The notes below the pieces were generated by a model that worked only from the letters and a program-made list of their open reading frames with translations, made no database searches and was not told where the DNA came from. Below, one piece after another: positions 50,301 to 58,675 of a DNA stretch of 64,000 bases (positions are counted from its first letter, which is position 1; the number at the start of each line of letters is the position of its first letter). This stretch comes from JBFXCS01 sp050181915. Its GTDB lineage: Bacteria > Actinomycetota > Thermoleophilia > Miltoncostaeales > Miltoncostaeaceae. The stretch lies in the NCBI GenBank assembly GCA_050181915.1, contig JBFXCS010000002.1:62001-126000 (forward strand). The letters run 5' to 3'. A program made the translations under genes and the position numbers.

Positions 50301-51748
50301 GCCTGGGCCACAACGAGCTGGACGAGCCGGCCTACACGCAGCCGGTGATGAGCCGCACCATCAAGGCGCACCCGCCGGTGAGCAAGATCTACGCCCAGAA
50401 GCTGGTGGACGAGGGCCTGCTCACCCAGGAGCAGGTGGACGCCATGATCGAGGCGGCCGAGCAGCGCATGCGCGCCGCCCACGAGGCGGTCACCACCGGC
50501 GGCGAGACGGGCGAGGAGGAGTACGTGCCGCGCCCCAACGGCCGCCACGTGCCCACCGGCACCGCCGTGGACGAGGCGACGCTGCTCGGCCTCAACGAGG
50601 AGCTGCTGACCGTCCCCGACGGCTTCACGATCCACCCCAAGCTGGCCCCCCAGCTCACCCGGCGCCGCCAGGCGATGGGCGACGAGGGCGGCATCGTGTG
50701 GGCCCACGCCGAGGCGCTGGCCTTCGCCAGCCTCCTCACCGAGGGCGTGCCGATCCGCCTCACCGGCCAGGACAGCGCGCGCGGCACCTTCAGCCAGCGC
50801 CACCTGGAGCTGCACGACGTGGGCGAGGGCGAGACCTGGACGCCGCGCACCGGCCGGGTGTACGTGCCGATGGCGAACCTGTCGGCCGCGTCGGCCGCCT
50901 TCGAGCTCTACAACAGCCCCCTCTCCGAGGCGGCCGCGGTCGGCTTCGAGTACGGCTACAGCACCCAGGCCTCGGAGGCGCTGGTGCTGTGGGAGGCGCA
51001 GTACGGCGACTTCGCCAACGGCGCCCAGATCATGATCGACCAGTTCATCGTGTCCGGCCGGGCCAAGTGGGGCGAGCTGTCGCGGCTCACGCTGCTGCTG
51101 CCCCACGGCTACGAGGGCAACGGCCCGGAGCACTCCTCGGCCCGCATCGAGCGCTTCCTGCAGCTCGCCGCCGAGGACAACATCCGGGTGGCGGTGCCCA
51201 GCACGGCGGCGAACTACTTCCACCTGCTGCGCAAGCAGGCCCTCATCGACCGCCAGCGGCCGCTCATCATCTTCACGCCGAAGAGCCTGCTGCGCGCGAA
51301 GGGCGCGTCGTCGCGCCTCGCCGACCTCACCCGGGGCGAGTTCCACCCGGTGTTCGACGACCCCGCGGTCGCCGACCCGCAGGCGGTGACGCGCCTGCTG
51401 CTGTGCTCCGGCAAGGTGTTCCACGATCTCGACGCGCGCCCCGAGCGGACCGCGCACCCCGAGACGGCCGTCGGCCGGGTGGAGATGCTCTTCCCCTTCC
51501 CGGGCGAGCGCATCGCCGAGGTCATCGCCCGCTACCCGAACCTCCGCTCCGTGAGCTGGGTCCAGGAGGAGCCCGCCAACATGGGCGCCTGGGACTTCGT
51601 CCACATCCAGCTCGAGCGGCTGTTGCCCGAGGGAGTGACCTTGAACTACGTCGGCCGTGCCCGCCGCGCCAGCCCCTCCGAGGGTTACCCGCAGGCGCAC
51701 CAGGCCGAGCAGGAGCGGCTCTTGGCCGCCGCCTTCACCACGGAGTAG
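47378..51748 (+). CDS. kgd: Multifunctional 2-oxoglutarate dehydrogenase (lipoyl-lipoyl-E2-E1 fusion, Kgd type)
   Basis: 1456 residues. Two lipoyl domains at the N-terminus (lysines in VTTDKVDVEIPSP near residue 50 and VSTDKVDLEVPAP near 185) are joined by Ala/Pro linkers. A peripheral-subunit-binding motif follows (SPVARRLALEKGIDLAAVKG), then the E2 acyltransferase core with TYDHRVIQGAESGAF (about residue 530) and finally the ThDP-dependent E1o domain (HGDAAFSGQGVVAETLNLQ; NNQIGFTTDP). Mycobacterial Kgd has the E2-E1 fusion but lacks N-terminal lipoyl domains, so this version can carry its own swinging arms. It feeds the TCA cycle with succinyl-CoA. The lpdA gene follows. Confidence 0.92.
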   Translation: MSTTSSQTIPVLLPELGESVTEGVVVEWRVAEGDSVDAGQILLDVTTDKVDVEIPSPAAGRIARIVAQAGEAVEVGALLAELATGENGASGDGEPAPAAAAPAPAPAEPAAPAPAPAAEAAPAAAPAPAAPAADGGPESLVDIVLPDMESVTEGVVVEWRVAVGEAVAAEQTIVEVSTDKVDLEVPAPAAGVLASIAVPAGETFTVGNPLGQIAVGGAAPSAPAPAAPALASEAPAPAAAPAGNGGPVTDLEWPQVSPVARRLALEKGIDLAAVKGTGPGGIIRKEDVAAAASAPAPTAPAVALQGGEEAVPLRGPAAALAGYMDESLTIPTATSFRTLGVGALDFHRRAINDDLKAAGRSEKLSFTHLIAWAIIRAAAARPVMGTGFAHIDGKPHKLERGGINMGLAVDVERKDGSRSLLVPVVRDAEKLGFNGFREAYDDLVARTRAGQVKPDDLRGATVTLTNPGGIGTVASVPRLMAGQGTIVATGSIAYPVGIAAAGAETLKALGVEKVMTMTSTYDHRVIQGAESGAFLADIDTLLGGGEGFYDEVRASLGLGTAPAYVPPAPGPIPTAAPVAAPRPAAGEVDDDLLAGVAAAMSVVKNLRSHGHLAAHLDPLGSSPPGDPALNPESVGLTPEIMARIPAQILRTKVPGESFATALPHLRDAYCGTIAYEIEHLSDHNKRLWLRGVIESGRMREPLNAPGRIRVLERLVQVDAFERFLRRTYLGQKTFSIEGVDALVSITDEVIELVGAEGAEEVVMGMAHRGRLAFITFVCGREPESILAEFEGHMAFESGEDEARETAGDVKYHLGADGLFETRGGRNVRVKLAANPSHLEQVNAVAEGLTRALQTQRDRRDAKVDPVSAVPVLIHGDAAFSGQGVVAETLNLQALRGYTTGGTIHVIANNQIGFTTDPYDSRSTYHVSDLARGFDIPVIHVNADDVDACISAARLAAAYRNRYQRDVLINLIGYRRLGHNELDEPAYTQPVMSRTIKAHPPVSKIYAQKLVDEGLLTQEQVDAMIEAAEQRMRAAHEAVTTGGETGEEEYVPRPNGRHVPTGTAVDEATLLGLNEELLTVPDGFTIHPKLAPQLTRRRQAMGDEGGIVWAHAEALAFASLLTEGVPIRLTGQDSARGTFSQRHLELHDVGEGETWTPRTGRVYVPMANLSAASAAFELYNSPLSEAAAVGFEYGYSTQASEALVLWEAQYGDFANGAQIMIDQFIVSGRAKWGELSRLTLLLPHGYEGNGPEHSSARIERFLQLAAEDNIRVAVPSTAANYFHLLRKQALIDRQRPLIIFTPKSLLRAKGASSRLADLTRGEFHPVFDDPAVADPQAVTRLLLCSGKVFHDLDARPERTAHPETAVGRVEMLFPFPGERIAEVIARYPNLRSVSWVQEEPANMGAWDFVHIQLERLLPEGVTLNYVGRARRASPSEGYPQAHQAEQERLLAAAFTTE

Positions 51749-51756
51749 GAGGACCT

Positions 51757-53130
51757 ATGAGCGATCCCGCGCGCGTCGTCGTGCTGGGCGGCGGAGTGGC
51801 GGGCGACGTGGCCGCGTTGCGCGGCGCGCAGCTCGGCGCCCAGGTGACATTGATCGAGCGTGCGGAGCTGGGCGGGACGTGCCTGAACCGGGGTTGCATC
51901 CCCACCAAGGCGCTGCTCGCCACGGCCGATCTGCTGCGGCGGATGCGCCGCGCGGAGGAGTACGGGCTGGTGGCGTCGGACGTCGGCTTCGACTTCCCCA
52001 AGATGCAGGAGCGCAAGGACGGCATCGTCCTGAAGCTGCGCCAGGGCGTCGAGGGCGCCGCGAAGCGCAAGGGCGTGAACGTGGTGGCCGGCGAGGGCCG
52101 GGTGGAGGGCGACGAGGTCGTCGTCGGCGACGAGCGCTTCCCCTACGACGTCCTGGTGGTCTGCGTCGGCACCGAGCCGTCGGGCCTGCCGGGCTACGAC
52201 ATGGACCACCCGGCGGTGCTCACCTCGGACGATGTCCTAAAGCTCCAGGCCGTGCCGGAGAGCCTGATCGTGGTGGGCGGCGGCGTCATCGGCTGCGAGT
52301 TCGCCAGCCTGTTCGCCGCGCTCGGCACGAAGATCGCCGTGGTGGAGATCCTGCCGCGCCTGCTGGCCGGCATCGACGGCCGCACCGCCGCCCAGTTCCA
52401 GCGCATCCTCGAGAAGGAGGGCGTCGCGGTCCACCTGGGCCAGAGCGCCGAGGTGACCTCGTACCGCGATGACGGCGTGACCGTGAAGCTCTCGGACGGC
52501 ACCGAGATCACCGCCGAGAAGCTCCTGGTCTCGGTGGGCCGCAGGTCGCAGGCGGCCGGCATCGGCCTCGAGGGGATCGGTGTCGCGGTCGACGAGCGCG
52601 GCCACGTCGAGGTGGACGGCAACCTGCGGACGGCCAACCCGAAGGTGTGGGCCGCCGGCGACTGCATCGGCGGGCTGCAGCTGGCGCACCTGGCCACCGC
52701 CGAGGCGGCGCGGGCGATCGAGAACGCCCTCTCCGGCCACGTCCTGCCGATGGACCGCACGGTGGTGCCGAGCTGCATCTACACCCACCCGGAGATCGCC
52801 ACCGTCGGCCTGAACGCCGACGAGGCGAAGGAGCGCGGCTTCGCGGTGAAGCTGGGCCAGGCGCGCTTCGGCGGCTCGGGCAAGGCGCTCGGCGAGGGCG
52901 AGCCCGACGGCTTCGCCCAGATCGTCACCGACGAGGCCACCGGGCTGATCCTGGGCGCCACGATCATGGGCATCCACGCCGTGGAGATGATCCACGAGGT
53001 CGGGGTGGCGATCGCCGAGGGCCTGTCGGTGGCAGAGCTCGGCGAGATCATCCACGCCCACCCCACCGTCAGCGAGATGGTCATGGACGCCGCCCAGCAG
53101 GCGGTCGGCGTCGCCCCCTACCTCAACTAG
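51757..53130 (+). CDS. lpdA: Dihydrolipoyl dehydrogenase
   Basis: 457 residues. The redox-active disulfide is in GGTCLNRGCIPTKALL (C about residues 42 and 47). VVVLGGGVAGDVAA binds FAD, VVGGGVIGCEFASLFAALG binds NAD, and HAHPTVSEMVMDAA at the C-terminus holds the catalytic His-Glu pair. It reoxidises lipoyl groups of the preceding Kgd protein, eight bases upstream. GGAGGA precedes the ATG. Confidence 0.93.
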   Translation: MSDPARVVVLGGGVAGDVAALRGAQLGAQVTLIERAELGGTCLNRGCIPTKALLATADLLRRMRRAEEYGLVASDVGFDFPKMQERKDGIVLKLRQGVEGAAKRKGVNVVAGEGRVEGDEVVVGDERFPYDVLVVCVGTEPSGLPGYDMDHPAVLTSDDVLKLQAVPESLIVVGGGVIGCEFASLFAALGTKIAVVEILPRLLAGIDGRTAAQFQRILEKEGVAVHLGQSAEVTSYRDDGVTVKLSDGTEITAEKLLVSVGRRSQAAGIGLEGIGVAVDERGHVEVDGNLRTANPKVWAAGDCIGGLQLAHLATAEAARAIENALSGHVLPMDRTVVPSCIYTHPEIATVGLNADEAKERGFAVKLGQARFGGSGKALGEGEPDGFAQIVTDEATGLILGATIMGIHAVEMIHEVGVAIAEGLSVAELGEIIHAHPTVSEMVMDAAQQAVGVAPYLN

Positions 53131-53194
53131 CGACCCCGCCTGGAGGCGGCTCGGCCCGGCCGAGCTGCCTCCGGCCGAGGCCGTCGCCCGGCCC

Positions 53195-53920
53195 GTGGGG
53201 CTGCTGCGCGCGATGCCCCCCGGCGGACGGCCGGTGGCGTCGTGGTCGACCGTCGCGGCGCCGGCGCTGGTGCTGGGCCGATCCCACGCCGATCCGCCCC
53301 TCGACCGGGAGGCGATCGCCGCCGCCGGCGCCCGGGTGGTGCGCCGCAGCTCCGGCGGCGGGCCGGTGCTGTGGGACGCGGGCATGCTGTCGCTCGACAT
53401 CGTCCTGCCGCGCGGCCACCCGCTCGCCCCCGACGACGTGGTCGCCGCCTACCGCTGGCTCGGGGAGGCCTTCGCGCGCGCGCTCCGAACCTGTGGGGTG
53501 GAGGATGCGGAGGTCGTGAGCGTGGAACGGGCGCGGCGGGCGAGGGACCGGCGGGGGGCGGCGAGCGGCGCCTGCTACGGCGGGCTGTCGCCGTACGAGG
53601 TGACCGCCGGCGGGCGCAAGGTCGTGGGCCTGTCGCAGGCCCGCCGCAGGCCGGGGGCGCTGCTCCAGGCGGGCGTGCTGATGGACCTCGACGCCGACCT
53701 GCTGGGCCGGATGCTGGCGGCCGGACCGGACTTCGGCCACGATCTGCGCGATGTGGCGACCGGCCTGCACGACATCGACGCCGCCATCGACGCCGCCGCC
53801 GTCGTGGCCGCGGTCGACGCCGAGCTCGCGCGTGCGGCCGGGGCCGCCCCGCGCGAGGACGTCGTCACCGCCGCCGAGCGGGCGGCGATCGCGGCCGCCG
53901 CGGCCGAGATGAGCGCCTGA
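53195..53920 (+). CDS. lplA: Lipoate-protein ligase A-like protein (5' end uncertain)
   Basis: From GTG 53195 the protein has 241 residues. RRSSGGGPVLWDAGMLSLDI is the family signature R-R-x2-G-G-G-x-V, and GGRKVVGLSQARRR contains the catalytic lysine. The reading frame stays open upstream, and TSDPAWRRLGPAELPPAEAV continues the expected N-terminal strand (W-R-x-L), but no ATG, GTG or TTG occurs there before lpdA. Either the first strand is dispensable or a non-canonical start is used. Its place after kgd-lpdA, encoding lipoylated enzymes, fits. The stop overlaps the next start (TGATG). Confidence 0.8.
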   Translation: MGLLRAMPPGGRPVASWSTVAAPALVLGRSHADPPLDREAIAAAGARVVRRSSGGGPVLWDAGMLSLDIVLPRGHPLAPDDVVAAYRWLGEAFARALRTCGVEDAEVVSVERARRARDRRGAASGACYGGLSPYEVTAGGRKVVGLSQARRRPGALLQAGVLMDLDADLLGRMLAAGPDFGHDLRDVATGLHDIDAAIDAAAVVAAVDAELARAAGAAPREDVVTAAERAAIAAAAAEMSA

Positions 53921-55098
53921 TGCCGTCGGACGCCGAGGCCGGCCGCCGCCGGCGCGAGCGGCGCGCGGCGCGCCGGCGGGCCGTGCGACGGCGGCGCATC
54001 GCCGCCGTCGCGGTGCTGGCCGGCGTCGCGGTGGCCGTCACCTTCGCCCTGCGGGGCCTCGGCTCGGACGGCGCCTCGCAGGCCACCGCCACCGCCAACG
54101 GCGAGCAGCGCGCCGACGCGGCGCCCCCGGCCAAGCCCCTGCCGGACGCGACGCCCATCACCGTCAGCGCCACCGGCGACATCGTGATGGGCAGCCTCCC
54201 CTACGGCCTGCCGTCGGATGGCGGGCGCTCCTTCTTCACCCCGGTCAAGGGCCTGCTGACCGGCGACGTCGTGCTGGGCAACCTCGAGGGCACCCTGGCC
54301 ACGGGCGGCTCGTCGAAGTGCGGCGCCGGCAGCACGAACTGCTACGCCTTCCGCACCCCGCCGTCGTACGCGACATGGCTCAAGGCCGCCGGGTTCACGG
54401 TCATGAACCTGGCGAACAACCACGCCTACGACTTCGGCGCGACCGGCCAGCGCGAGACCGTCGCCGCGCTCGACCGGGTGGGCCTGCTCAACACCGGCCG
54501 GCCCAACACGCAGGCCACGGTCACGGCCGGCGGCCAGAGGGTCGCCATCCTGGGCTTCGCGCCCTACAGGTGGGCCGACTCGCTGCTCGACATCCCCCGC
54601 GCCAAGCGCCGGGTGCAGGCCGCCGCCCGCACCGCTCAGATCGTGATCGTCACGATGCACGCCGGCGCGGAGGGCAGCGACCGCACGTCGGTGCCGCGCG
54701 GGCCGGAGACCTTCCTCGGCGAGCAGCGCGGCGACTCGCGCGCCTTCACCCACGCCGTGATCGACGCCGGCGCGGACCTGGTGATCGGCTCGGGCCCGCA
54801 CGTGCTGCGCGGCATGGAGATCTACAGGGGGCGCCTGATCGCGTACAGCCTGGGCAACTTCGGCGGCTACAAGGTGTTCTCGCTCGGCGGCCCCCTCTCG
54901 ACCAGCGCGGTGCTCCAGGCGACGCTGCGGCCCGACGGGCGCCTGCAGACGGCGCGTATCCGCCCGACCCGGCTCGTCGGCGCGGGCACCCCCGCCCCCG
55001 GCGGCTCGGCGATCTCCACCATCCGCACCCTGTCGCAGCGCGACTTCGGCTCGCGGGCGCCCGTCATCTCCGCCGACGGCACGATCACCGCCCGCTGA
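53920..55098 (+). CDS. Membrane-anchored CapA-family protein
   Basis: 392 residues. A very basic N-terminus and one transmembrane helix (about residues 27-47, IAAVAVLAGVAVAVTFALRG) anchor a CapA/metallophosphoesterase-like domain. Motifs: SATGDIVMGSLPYG, GDVVLGNLEGTL, NLANNHAYDFGATG, VIVTMHAGAEG and GSGPHVLRGMEIYRGRLIAYSLGNF, all typical of poly-gamma-glutamate synthesis protein CapA. No capB/capC is nearby, so the substrate is unknown. The 3' end overlaps the convergent ThDP enzyme by 14 bases. Confidence 0.87.
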   Translation: MPSDAEAGRRRRERRAARRRAVRRRRIAAVAVLAGVAVAVTFALRGLGSDGASQATATANGEQRADAAPPAKPLPDATPITVSATGDIVMGSLPYGLPSDGGRSFFTPVKGLLTGDVVLGNLEGTLATGGSSKCGAGSTNCYAFRTPPSYATWLKAAGFTVMNLANNHAYDFGATGQRETVAALDRVGLLNTGRPNTQATVTAGGQRVAILGFAPYRWADSLLDIPRAKRRVQAAARTAQIVIVTMHAGAEGSDRTSVPRGPETFLGEQRGDSRAFTHAVIDAGADLVIGSGPHVLRGMEIYRGRLIAYSLGNFGGYKVFSLGGPLSTSAVLQATLRPDGRLQTARIRPTRLVGAGTPAPGGSAISTIRTLSQRDFGSRAPVISADGTITAR

Positions 55099-56785
55099 CG
55101 ACGCCCGATCCGCGGTCCGAGCCGGCCGGCAGCGGGTAGCCCACCGGGGCGGTGTCGCCCTCGACGGCGACGACGAGGGCGGCGGGGCCGTCCGCGGCGC
55201 GCCGCCACAGGTCGACCAGGGCGCCGCGCAGCTCGCCCGGCTCCTCCACCCGCGCGGCCGAGGCCCCGAAGCCCCGGCAGAGGGAGACCAGGTCCAGCGA
55301 CGGCGCCCGCAGCGCCAGCCCCGGCCAGTCGCCCCGCGGCCGGCCCGTGAGGCCCTCGAGGCCGGCGCGCAGGATCTCGTAGCCGCCGTTGTCGGCCACC
55401 ACCAGCGCGACGCGGGCGCCCTCGCGCGCCGCCGTCCACAGCGCCGGCGCCCCGAACACCAGCGATCCGTCGCCCTGGACGGCCATCACCCGCCGCCCCG
55501 GGTCGGCGACGGCGGCGCCGACGGCCGCGGGCAGGCCCCAGCCGAGGGCGCTGCCGCGGTGGGCGCGCCAGGTGGCGGGCGTGCGGCGGCTCACCAGCGC
55601 GCGCAGGCCGCGACCCGCGGTGAGGGACTCGTCGACGAGCAGGTCGCGCGGCGCGAGCGCCGCGGCGACGTCGCGGGCGAAGGCGGCGGGGCCGATGCGC
55701 CGGCCTCCGCCGGAGGCGAGGCGCCGGCGGGCCCGGCGCCGGGCGTCGGCGGCGGTCGCGGCCTCGCGGGCGCCTCGCTCGAGCGCCTGCGGCGGCGCCT
55801 GGCCGAGCCGGGCGACCAGGCCGGCGAGGCCGGAGGCGACGTCGCCGGTGAGGGCAACCGCCGGCGCGTGGACGCGCCCGATCTCGGCGGGGTCCACCTC
55901 AAGGTGCACCAGCCGCGCCGAGGGGGGGAGGGCGCGGCCCGGGCTGTAGCCGAACACGCGGAACACCGGCATCCCGGCGGCGAGGACGACGTCGTGGCGC
56001 TCGAGCAGCGGCGCGATCTCGGCCTCGAACGGCGGCAGCGGGCCGCGCCAGAGGGGATGGTCGGTCGGGAGCGGCACCGTGGCGGCCATGGGCTCGCCGT
56101 GGATCGGCGCCCCCAGGCGCTCGGCGAGCGCCGCCAGCTGGCGCGACCCGCCCGACGCGGCGACCTCGTCTCCCGCCAGCACGGCGGGGGCGCGGGCGGC
56201 GCCGAGCACCCTCGCGGCGGCGTCGAGCGCGGCGTCCGGCGGCGGCCGCACGGGCGGAGCGGCGACGGGCCCGGGGGGCGGCGGGGCGGCGGCGACCTGG
56301 ACGTCGAGCGGAAGGCTCAGCACCACCGGCCCCCGCGGAGGGGCCAGCGCGGTGCGGACGGCGCGCTCGAGCAGGCCCGGCAGCTCCGCCGCCCCGCCCG
56401 CCTCCCAGGCGCCCTTCGCCAGCGGGCGGGCCAGCTCCACCAGCTCCCCGCCCAGGAAGGGCGCCCCGGGCAGGAGGTCCCGCACCTGCTGGCCCACCGT
56501 CACGAGCAGCGGCACCCGCGCCCGGGCGGCGTTGAGGATCCCCGACATCGCGTTCGCCAGGCCCGGCTGGACGTGGACGTTGACGGCGGCGAGGCCGCCC
56601 GTGACCTGCGCGTAGCCGTCGGCCATCCCCATCACCGCCGCCTCGTGCAGGCCCAGCACGTAGCGCAGCCCGTCCTGGCGGCCGAGGGCGTCGGTGAGCG
56701 GCAGCTCCGTCGAGCCCGGGTTGCCGAACAGCACCTCGACCCCCTGCGCGCGCAGGGCGGCCAGGAGCCAGTCGGCGCCGTTCAC
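55085..56785 (-). CDS. Thiamine-diphosphate enzyme (benzoylformate decarboxylase / acetolactate synthase-like)
   Basis: 566 residues. The N-terminal Pyr domain has FGNPGSTELPL, in which the glutamate is the ThDP-activating residue. The C-terminal PP domain has the GDG-x-N motif: MAVQGDGSLVFGAPALWTA with VVADNGGYEI. Overall it resembles benzoylformate decarboxylase and large catabolic acetolactate synthases; no acetolactate small subunit is seen. The GTG start overlaps the ClpS stop by four bases, an unusual partnership. Confidence 0.85.
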   Translation of the reverse strand: MNGADWLLAALRAQGVEVLFGNPGSTELPLTDALGRQDGLRYVLGLHEAAVMGMADGYAQVTGGLAAVNVHVQPGLANAMSGILNAARARVPLLVTVGQQVRDLLPGAPFLGGELVELARPLAKGAWEAGGAAELPGLLERAVRTALAPPRGPVVLSLPLDVQVAAAPPPPGPVAAPPVRPPPDAALDAAARVLGAARAPAVLAGDEVAASGGSRQLAALAERLGAPIHGEPMAATVPLPTDHPLWRGPLPPFEAEIAPLLERHDVVLAAGMPVFRVFGYSPGRALPPSARLVHLEVDPAEIGRVHAPAVALTGDVASGLAGLVARLGQAPPQALERGAREAATAADARRRARRRLASGGGRRIGPAAFARDVAAALAPRDLLVDESLTAGRGLRALVSRRTPATWRAHRGSALGWGLPAAVGAAVADPGRRVMAVQGDGSLVFGAPALWTAAREGARVALVVADNGGYEILRAGLEGLTGRPRGDWPGLALRAPSLDLVSLCRGFGASAARVEEPGELRGALVDLWRRAADGPAALVVAVEGDTAPVGYPLPAGSDRGSGVVSGR

Positions 56786-57072
56786 GCCAGGGGTGCCAGC
56801 GTCAGCCCGGCGTCCCGGAGCTGCTCCCAGTAGAGCTCCGCCTGCTCGCGGGGCCCGCTCCACACCCGGGCGCGGCCCGCGTTGTGGATCTGGTCGGCGA
56901 AGGCCATGCCGCGCGCGTAGTCGACCCCCGGGATGAAGCGCGCCAGGGTGCGGGCGACGTGCTCGAAGGTGTTGTGGTCGTCGTTCAGCACGATCAGGTG
57001 GCAGGGCTCTCCGTGACCGCTGCCGGACCCGGGCTCGCTGACACGTGGCTTGACGGGCGTCTGGGTGGCCAC
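56782..57072 (-). CDS. clpS: ATP-dependent Clp protease adaptor ClpS
   Basis: 96 residues. CHLIVLNDDHNTFEHVARTLARF is the family core in two stretches (about residues 24-46), with the N-degron pocket residues N and D, and the final YWEQLRDAGLTLAPLA. ClpS delivers N-end-rule substrates to ClpC/ClpP. GTG at 57072 is exactly 7 nt after TATCCT (57084-57079), so translation is probably leaderless. Confidence 0.93.
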   Translation of the reverse strand: MATQTPVKPRVSEPGSGSGHGEPCHLIVLNDDHNTFEHVARTLARFIPGVDYARGMAFADQIHNAGRARVWSGPREQAELYWEQLRDAGLTLAPLA

Positions 57073-57205
57073 CCGTTCAGGATAACCCGCCCGCCGCCGC
57101 CCGCCGCGTTCTCCGAATTGTTACTCCGGTTACGGATGTGACCATCGCGTGAAACAGTGCGCGGCGTCTTGATTCGCCCCTGGGCCGGGCGCAGGCTTGC
57201 GGCGG

Positions 57206-58405
57206 ATGGCGAACGACATCGTCCTGATCATCGTCGTCGCGACGGCCCTGGCCTTCGACTTCACGAACGGGTTCCACGACACCGGGAACGCGACGGCCGC
57301 ATCGATCGCCACGGGCGCGCTGCCGCCGAAGATCGCCGTCGGGCTGTCGGCCGTCCTCAACGTCGTCGGGGCCTTCCTCTCCCTCGAGGTGGCGAAGACC
57401 ATCGCCGGCGGGATCGTGGACGCCGGGACGATCACCCTGACCGTCGTCTTCGCCGGCCTGCTCGGGGCGATCATGTGGAACCTGCTCACCTGGCTGCTGG
57501 GGCTGCCGTCGAGCTCCTCGCACGCCCTGATCGGCGGCGTCGTCGGAGCCGCGCTGGCCGCGGTCGGCACCGGGGCCGTCAACGGCGCGGCGATCGTCCA
57601 GAAGGTCCTGATCCCCGCGGTGCTGGCGCCGGTCATCGCGGGCGTGGTCGCGATCGTGGGCGTGCGCCTGGCGCTGCGCCTCACCCGGCGCGCCCCCGCC
57701 GCCCGCGCCGAGCGCGGCTTCCGGCTCGGCCAGATCGCGTCGGCGTCGATGATCTCCCTCGCCCACGGCACGAACGACGCCCAGAAGACGATGGGCATCA
57801 TCACCCTCGCGCTCGTCACCCACGGCACCATCGGCAGGGAGGCCGACGTGCCGCTGTGGGTGGTGCTGTCGGCCGCGCTGGCCATCGGCGCCGGCACCTA
57901 CATGGGCGGCTGGCGGATCATCCGCACCATGGGCGGGAGGCTCACCGACATCTCCCCGCCCCAGGGCTTCGCCTCCGACAGCTCGGCCACCTCGGTGATC
58001 CTGATCTCGTCGCACTTCGGCTTCCCGCTCTCGACCACCCACGTGGCGAGCGGCGCGATCATGGGGTCGGGCGTCGGCGCGCGGCGCGACGTGCGCTGGG
58101 CGCTCGCGGGCCGCATGGCCGCGGCCTGGGCGATCACCCTGCCGGCCGCCGGCGCGGTCGGCGCGCTCACCTTCTGGCTGGCCGACGGCATCGGCGGATC
58201 GGCCGGCATCGCCGTGGTCGCGGCCGCCGCCCTCGCGGCCGCCTACGCGCTGTGGCGGCGCTCGCGCCGCGACCGCGTCCACGCCGGGAACGTCACCGCG
58301 CCCGCCCCCGCGGCCCTCCCCGTCGTCCCCGCGGTCCCCGACGCGGCCGACGCGGCGCCCACCGCCGACGCCTCCCCCACCGCGGTCGCGGGAGCCGGGG
58401 CGTGA
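57206..58405 (+). CDS. pit: Low-affinity inorganic phosphate transporter (PiT family)
   Basis: 399 residues with about ten transmembrane helices. Both PiT half-signatures are present: FDFTNGFHDTGNATAASIAT near the N-terminus and MISLAHGTNDAQKTMGI plus STTHVASGAIMGSGV in the second half. The protein imports phosphate (as metal-phosphate) with protons or cations. ATG 57206 was used; a TTG in frame upstream is possible. A long Ala/Pro-rich cytosolic tail follows the last helix. Confidence 0.92.
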   Translation: MANDIVLIIVVATALAFDFTNGFHDTGNATAASIATGALPPKIAVGLSAVLNVVGAFLSLEVAKTIAGGIVDAGTITLTVVFAGLLGAIMWNLLTWLLGLPSSSSHALIGGVVGAALAAVGTGAVNGAAIVQKVLIPAVLAPVIAGVVAIVGVRLALRLTRRAPAARAERGFRLGQIASASMISLAHGTNDAQKTMGIITLALVTHGTIGREADVPLWVVLSAALAIGAGTYMGGWRIIRTMGGRLTDISPPQGFASDSSATSVILISSHFGFPLSTTHVASGAIMGSGVGARRDVRWALAGRMAAAWAITLPAAGAVGALTFWLADGIGGSAGIAVVAAAALAAAYALWRRSRRDRVHAGNVTAPAPAALPVVPAVPDAADAAPTADASPTAVAGAGA

Positions 58406-58620
58406 GCGACTACCTCGATCTGGACTCCCTCTGGCGCGTCGCCGTCCTCAGCCTCTGCTTCGGCGCCGGGGTCGTGGGCCTCTACGCCGTCGCGATCGCC
58501 GGCCTGGCCGGCGACGCGGAGGGACGGCGCGGACGCGGCGCACGCGCCGTCGCGGCGCTGTGCCTGGCGGGCTGCGCCGCCGCCGTCGTCACCGGCATCT
58601 GGGTGATGCTCTCGAAGTAG
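58402..58620 (+). CDS. Small two-helix membrane protein coupled to pit
   Basis: 72 residues with two hydrophobic helices (about 14-36 and 48-68, separated by GDAEGRRGRGAR). No family recognised. The GTG start overlaps the pit stop codon (GTGA), so the protein is made with the phosphate transporter and may modulate it. Confidence 0.7.
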   Translation: MSDYLDLDSLWRVAVLSLCFGAGVVGLYAVAIAGLAGDAEGRRGRGARAVAALCLAGCAAAVVTGIWVMLSK

Positions 58621-58675
58621 GCGGCACCGGGTCGGCCTCGGCCGGCGCGGCCGCGGGCACGGTTACCATCGACGG

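Noticed and set aside
47285..51700. 1471-codon open frame on the minus strand across kgd
   Set aside because: Same artefact; the plus-strand frame encodes recognisable lipoyl, E2 and E1 domains.
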